A stretch of DNA of 35,363 bases, from assembly GCA_902591185.1 (NCBI GenBank), contig CACIZU010000008.1, positions 1-35,363 on the forward strand, read 5' to 3'. This stretch comes from an uncultured Pelagibacteraceae bacterium (GTDB taxonomy: Bacteria; Pseudomonadota; Alphaproteobacteria; Pelagibacterales; Pelagibacteraceae). This document shows positions 31,381 through 35,363 of the stretch, piece by piece (positions within the stretch are counted from its first letter, which is position 1; every line of letters begins with the position of its first letter). Position numbers and translations under genes: made by a program. The notes beneath the pieces were generated by a model that made no database searches, was not told the origin of the DNA, and saw only the letters and a list, made by a program, of their open reading frames with translations.

Positions 31381-33828
31381 TTAAATTTTTTTAAAATCAG
31401 TTTGTTTTAAAGGTTTTAATAACAATTCAGCTGGATATTTTGTTTTTTCGATCTCAATATACAAGCTTTTCTTTGAGAGTTCTTCATTAGTTAAACTGGT
31501 TTTTATATACCCAAATGATAAATTTTTGTTATAGTTAAAAGAATAATTTCCAGATGTTGTTTTTCCAACGATATCACTTTCTAAATATATGGGCTCTTCA
31601 TGAAGTAATAAAGGATGTCCCGGTTTACTATTTTTTAAAGTAAGCATGACAAATCTTCTATCTAATTTTTTATCTTTTATTTTTAATATTTTTTTTTTTC
31701 CAATAAAGTTAAAATCTTTTTTAAAGCTAATTGCAAAATTAAGTCCTGCTTGATATTGATTTTCTTCTGGTGAAATATCATGTCCCCAGTGCAAGAAACC
31801 ACTCTCCATTCTCATAGTGTCCATAGCATGAGCACCACAATGAGACAATTGAAATTCTTTTCCATTATTAACAATTAAATCATATATACTTTTTGCATCT
31901 TCATTCTTTACATAAAGTTCGTATCCAAGCTCACCAACATAAGATAATCTTTGAGTCCATATATTTAATGAACCTAATTTTATATTTTTAGCAGTTCCAA
32001 ATTTAAAATTTTCATTTGATAAATTATCAGTTGAAATTTTTGATAATAGCTCTCTACTTTTAGGTCCAAAAATTCCTAAACAAACTAAATCATCTGTAAT
32101 ATCTTTAAATTGAACTTTTTTTGACAAATGTTTTAATATATGAGCTTTATCATGAGTTCTAGTTATAGCGGAACTAATTATTCTGAAATTATTTTCTTCT
32201 ATACAAACAACTGTCAAATCAGATTCAATGCCACCACCTTCATTAAGCATATGTGTATAAGTACATTTTCCGATTTCATTTTTAATGTTAGCAGTACATA
32301 GTCTTTGTAATTCTTCATGAGCCTTATCACCTTTAATTTCATATTTTGAAAATGGAGAAAGCTCAAAAAGTCCAACATTTTTAACTGTATTCTTGGTTTC
32401 ATGCTCAACTGAAACGTACCAATTTTGATTATTAAAACTGTATTCGTATTCTGGTTTAGATTTATTTATTGCATACCACATTGGTCTTTCATATTCTCCA
32501 GATTGACCAAAGCAAGCGCCAAGTTTTTTTAATTCTTCATGATAAGGAAGTAATCTTTGATTTCTAGAAGTTTTATGTTGTTTATATGGCCAGTGCATTC
32601 CATATAAATCACCTAAGGTTTCAGTAACTCTATTCATAATAAATTTTTTAGAAGAATGAAAATTTTGAAATCTTTTAATATCAAGTGAAAATAAATCTTC
32701 ATTCATATAACCATTAATAATCCATTCAGCAGTTACTCTTCCTGCTCCTCCTGAGCTTGCTATTCCTATGCTATTAAATCCACAACATGCATATAGGTTT
32801 TTTACTTCAGCTGTTTCTCCCAATAAATATTGCGTATCAGGTGTAAAAGACTCTGGTCCTGAAAAAAATTTTCTTATCCCGGCATTTTCTAACATTGGGA
32901 GTCTATAAAATGATTTTTCCAAATAAGGTTCGAAATGATCAAAATCATCAGGAAATTCTCCAAATGAAAAATTATTAGGTACTATACCTTTTTCCTTAAA
33001 AGCATTTTTGGCACTTGGCTCAAAAATACCAACAAGCATTTTACCAGCATCTTCTTTTAAATACAGACAAGCATTATAATCTCTCAAAACAGGAAGATTT
33101 TTTGGTAAATTATTCATGGGTTCTGTAATTATATAAAAATGCTCATTAGGATATAATGGAACACTTACTCCAATATCTTCACCTATTTGTCTTGACCACA
33201 TACCTGTAGCAAGAACCACATACTCACAATCAATTTTACCTTTTAGAGTCTCAACACCAATTATTTTTTTATCTTTTACTAATATTTTGGTTACAGGTGT
33301 TTTTTCAAATATTTTTGCTCCTTCCATTTTGGCAGCTTTAGCTAGAACATTTGTAACTCCCACTGGGTCTGCTTGACCGTCTTCTGGCATATAAACACCT
33401 CCTAAAATATCTTGATCATTTATTACTGGGTATAAATCTTTGACTTTTTGCCTATCTAAAACCTCAACATTTACGTCAAATAATTGTGCAGATGTTGCTT
33501 GTCTAAGTAATTCTTGTAATCTATCCTTTGTACTAGCAACTGTTATAGCGCCATTTTGTTTAAGCCCTGTTGAAAGTTCAGTTTTTTTTTCAAGTTCCTT
33601 ATAAAGGTTAAGTGAATATTTTCTAAGTTTTGTGATGGTGGCTGTTGCTCCTAATTGTCCAACTAAGCCTGCCGCATGCCAAGTTGTTCCACTTGTTAGT
33701 TGATCTCTTTCTAATAATATTGTGTCTTTCCATCCATATTTGGCTAAATGATATGTGCAAGAAACTCCAGCAATTCCTCCACCAATTACAACAACCCTAC
33801 AATTATTTGGTAAATTGTTATTGTTCAT
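31381..33828 (-). CDS. Dimethylglycine dehydrogenase family FAD enzyme
   Basis: An 815-residue protein in three parts. First is a DAO-type FAD domain (about 10-390) with VVVIGGGIAGVSCTYHLAK and TSGTTWHAAG, where His51 is the usual covalent FAD attachment. A linking FAO_M-type segment follows (about 390-450), then a GcvT-like folate-binding domain (about 455-815) with ELGYELYV and the AMDTMRMESGFLHWGHDI block. It demethylates dimethylglycine (or sarcosine) and passes the one-carbon unit to tetrahydrofolate. This is a step in glycine betaine/osmolyte catabolism. The full length and layout match DMGDH/SarDH, which cannot be told apart by eye. It stands alone between unrelated neighbours. Confidence 0.9.
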   Translation of the reverse strand: MNNNNLPNNCRVVVIGGGIAGVSCTYHLAKYGWKDTILLERDQLTSGTTWHAAGLVGQLGATATITKLRKYSLNLYKELEKKTELSTGLKQNGAITVASTKDRLQELLRQATSAQLFDVNVEVLDRQKVKDLYPVINDQDILGGVYMPEDGQADPVGVTNVLAKAAKMEGAKIFEKTPVTKILVKDKKIIGVETLKGKIDCEYVVLATGMWSRQIGEDIGVSVPLYPNEHFYIITEPMNNLPKNLPVLRDYNACLYLKEDAGKMLVGIFEPSAKNAFKEKGIVPNNFSFGEFPDDFDHFEPYLEKSFYRLPMLENAGIRKFFSGPESFTPDTQYLLGETAEVKNLYACCGFNSIGIASSGGAGRVTAEWIINGYMNEDLFSLDIKRFQNFHSSKKFIMNRVTETLGDLYGMHWPYKQHKTSRNQRLLPYHEELKKLGACFGQSGEYERPMWYAINKSKPEYEYSFNNQNWYVSVEHETKNTVKNVGLFELSPFSKYEIKGDKAHEELQRLCTANIKNEIGKCTYTHMLNEGGGIESDLTVVCIEENNFRIISSAITRTHDKAHILKHLSKKVQFKDITDDLVCLGIFGPKSRELLSKISTDNLSNENFKFGTAKNIKLGSLNIWTQRLSYVGELGYELYVKNEDAKSIYDLIVNNGKEFQLSHCGAHAMDTMRMESGFLHWGHDISPEENQYQAGLNFAISFKKDFNFIGKKKILKIKDKKLDRRFVMLTLKNSKPGHPLLLHEEPIYLESDIVGKTTSGNYSFNYNKNLSFGYIKTSLTNEELSKKSLYIEIEKTKYPAELLLKPLKQTDFKKI

Positions 33829-33879
33829 TTTTATCTCAAAGAAGTTTACACTAAATTGATTTAAAGTATAAAAAAATTA

Positions 33880-35363
33880 TCAATCTAATTCAAATTCTTT
33901 TGTGTAGTCCTTTTTAAGATTTGGATTTTGTTTTTCTTTATCTAAAATACAATTTCCAATAATAAGATAATCTAATTCTGTTCCCATAAAACAATTGAAA
34001 GCATCAGTTGGAGTATTTACTATAGGTTCACCTCGAACATTAAACGAAGTATTAACAATTACTGGACAACCAGTTTTTTCCTTAAATTTAGAGATTAAAT
34101 CATAATAAGGTTTGTTGGTATCTTGACTTACTGTTTGAATTCTTGCCGAATAATCAACATGAGTTACCGCTGGTATTTCTGATTTTTTTATATTTAATTT
34201 ATCAATTCCAAATAGTTTTTTTTGGTCATCAGTCATTTCAATTTTTTTTTCCAGATTAATATTTGCAACTAACAACATATAAGGACTATCAACATTTATA
34301 TTAAACCAATTCGACAAATCTTCTCTAAGAACTGATGGAGCAAATGGTCTAAAACTTTCTCTATATTTAACTTTTAAATTTAGATTTTTTTGCATTTTAT
34401 CAGATCTTGGATCACCTAAAATTGATCTTCCTCCTAAAGCTCTTGGTCCAAATTCCATTCTTCCTTGAAACCAACCAATAGCTTTTTCATTAGATAAATA
34501 ATCTGAGGTCTGGTTAATTAGATTTTTGTAATCAACTGTATCAAAGTTAGCTCCAATAGAAGTTAATTCTTTCTCAATTTGATCCTGCGTAAATTCTAAT
34601 CCTAAATATGATCCATTCATATCGTCGTTAGGATTAACTTTTCTATTGTTACCTTGTTCAATATGCCATAAAGCTAATGCAGCACCCAATGAACCTCCAG
34701 CATCTCCTGCAGCTGGTTGTATCCAAATATTATCAAAAATTTTTTCTTGAAGAATTTTACCATTAGCAACGCAATTAAGCGCAACTCCTCCTGCTAAACA
34801 TAAATTTTTAATATTATATTCGTTACGTATTGCTTTTGATATTTTAATCATAATATCTTCAGTGATTTTTTGAATAGAGGCAGCTATATCCATATGAAAT
34901 TGTGTTAATTTTTCTTTATTAGGATTTCTTGGTCTTGAACCAAATAAATTGTAAAATTTATCATTGGTCATGGTTAAGCCTGTAGCATAATTAAAATACT
35001 TTTGATTTAATCTAAAAGTTCCGTCATCTTTAATATCCACCAGTTGTTTGATTTTATCCTCATAAATAGGATTTCCATAAGGAGCTAAACCCATAAGTTT
35101 ATATTCTCCACTATTAACTTTAAATCCAGTGTAATAAGTAAAGGCTGAATAGAGTAAGCCTAAAGAATGAGGAAAATGAATTTCTTTTTTAACTTCAAGT
35201 TTATTGCCTTTTCCAATCGCAACAGTAGTTGTTGCCCATTCACCCACGCCATCAGCAGTCAAGATTACAGCTTCTTCAAATGGAGAAGGGAAAAATGCAC
35301 TAGCTGCATGACTCAAATGATGGTCTGAAAAAAAAATATTATTATCTAATTTATAATCTTCAT
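33880..35363 (-). CDS. NodU/CmcH-family carbamoyltransferase, N-terminus beyond window
   Basis: The frame is open to the right edge. A TTG at 35316 could be taken as a start, but the in-frame codons upstream give NIFFSDHHLSHAASAFFPSPF, the family's conserved HHxSHAASA motif, so the gene runs off the window. At least 493 residues are present, of about 570-610 usual. Other motifs are DGVGEWATTT, YKLMGLAPYG, LAGGVALNC, GRMEFGPRALGGRSILGDPR and NTSFNVRGEPIVNTP. It has a Kae1-like N-terminal domain and a YrdC-like C-terminal domain. It would carbamoylate a hydroxyl group of a glycan or small metabolite using carbamoyl phosphate and ATP. The acceptor is unknown, and neighbours beyond the edge would help. 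Confidence 0.93.
   Translation of the reverse strand, partial: EDYKLDNNIFFSDHHLSHAASAFFPSPFEEAVILTADGVGEWATTTVAIGKGNKLEVKKEIHFPHSLGLLYSAFTYYTGFKVNSGEYKLMGLAPYGNPIYEDKIKQLVDIKDDGTFRLNQKYFNYATGLTMTNDKFYNLFGSRPRNPNKEKLTQFHMDIAASIQKITEDIMIKISKAIRNEYNIKNLCLAGGVALNCVANGKILQEKIFDNIWIQPAAGDAGGSLGAALALWHIEQGNNRKVNPNDDMNGSYLGLEFTQDQIEKELTSIGANFDTVDYKNLINQTSDYLSNEKAIGWFQGRMEFGPRALGGRSILGDPRSDKMQKNLNLKVKYRESFRPFAPSVLREDLSNWFNINVDSPYMLLVANINLEKKIEMTDDQKKLFGIDKLNIKKSEIPAVTHVDYSARIQTVSQDTNKPYYDLISKFKEKTGCPVIVNTSFNVRGEPIVNTPTDAFNCFMGTELDYLIIGNCILDKEKQNPNLKKDYTKEFELD

Noticed and set aside
35314..35316. TTG as the start of the carbamoyltransferase
   Set aside because: The codons upstream continue the conserved HHxSHAASA motif to the window edge, so the gene is cut, not short.

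Overview
The window is AT-rich, densely packed and has almost no intergenic DNA. Its gene content and style (binding-protein-dependent transporters, a SpeD-SpeE fusion, dimethylglycine dehydrogenase, leaderless-looking starts in most genes) point to a free-living marine alphaproteobacterium of the SAR11/Pelagibacterales type. This assignment rests on recognised gene families and composition, not on a marker-gene search. There are no insertion sequences, phage genes or CRISPR arrays.

Layout. 1-2292 (minus): a FecR-domain exported protein cut by the left edge, and a helical-repeat plus outer-membrane-barrel protein. 2333-5305 (minus): a tripartite tricarboxylate-type transporter (TctC-TctB-TctA), with a divergent AbrB-family membrane protein at 5520-6602. 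6586-9110: a family 9 glycosyltransferase, a DUF6165 protein and an M24 (creatinase-like) hydrolase that has lost every metal ligand. 9220-18674: a catabolic locus made of a CUT1-type ABC transporter (binding protein, two permeases, a 63-residue membrane protein, two ATPases) plus DhaK and DhaL on the minus strand, with a divergent TIM-barrel isomerase/epimerase and a Gfo/Idh/MocA dehydrogenase. 18709-23528 (minus): a FucA-type class II aldolase, the SpeD-SpeE fusion, a polar amino acid ABC binding protein with two permeases (no ATPase), and a PhyH-type dioxygenase. 23583-28419 (plus): a TrpB-like synthase, DUF1015, SerC and an ACT-less SerA. 28425-31020: MtnA and MtnP (minus), Apt (plus), tRNA-Met(CAU) (minus). 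31120-35363 (minus): a small membrane protein, dimethylglycine dehydrogenase, and a NodU-type carbamoyltransferase cut by the right edge.

How the genes may work together. The SpeD-SpeE fusion makes spermidine and releases methylthioadenosine. MtnP, MtnA and the aldolase directly upstream of speDE would form a DHAP-shunt-type salvage route for that by-product, and Apt would recapture the adenine. The 9.2-18.7 kb locus looks like uptake, oxidation/isomerisation and phosphorylation of a polyol or unusual sugar.

The most notable non-coding signals are three different RNA structures, each at the junction between a binding-protein gene and its membrane-component genes in the three transport operons. 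A second is a run of three short degenerate copies of the M24 gene's last codons, all encoding LVVL-stop, in and just after its 3' end.
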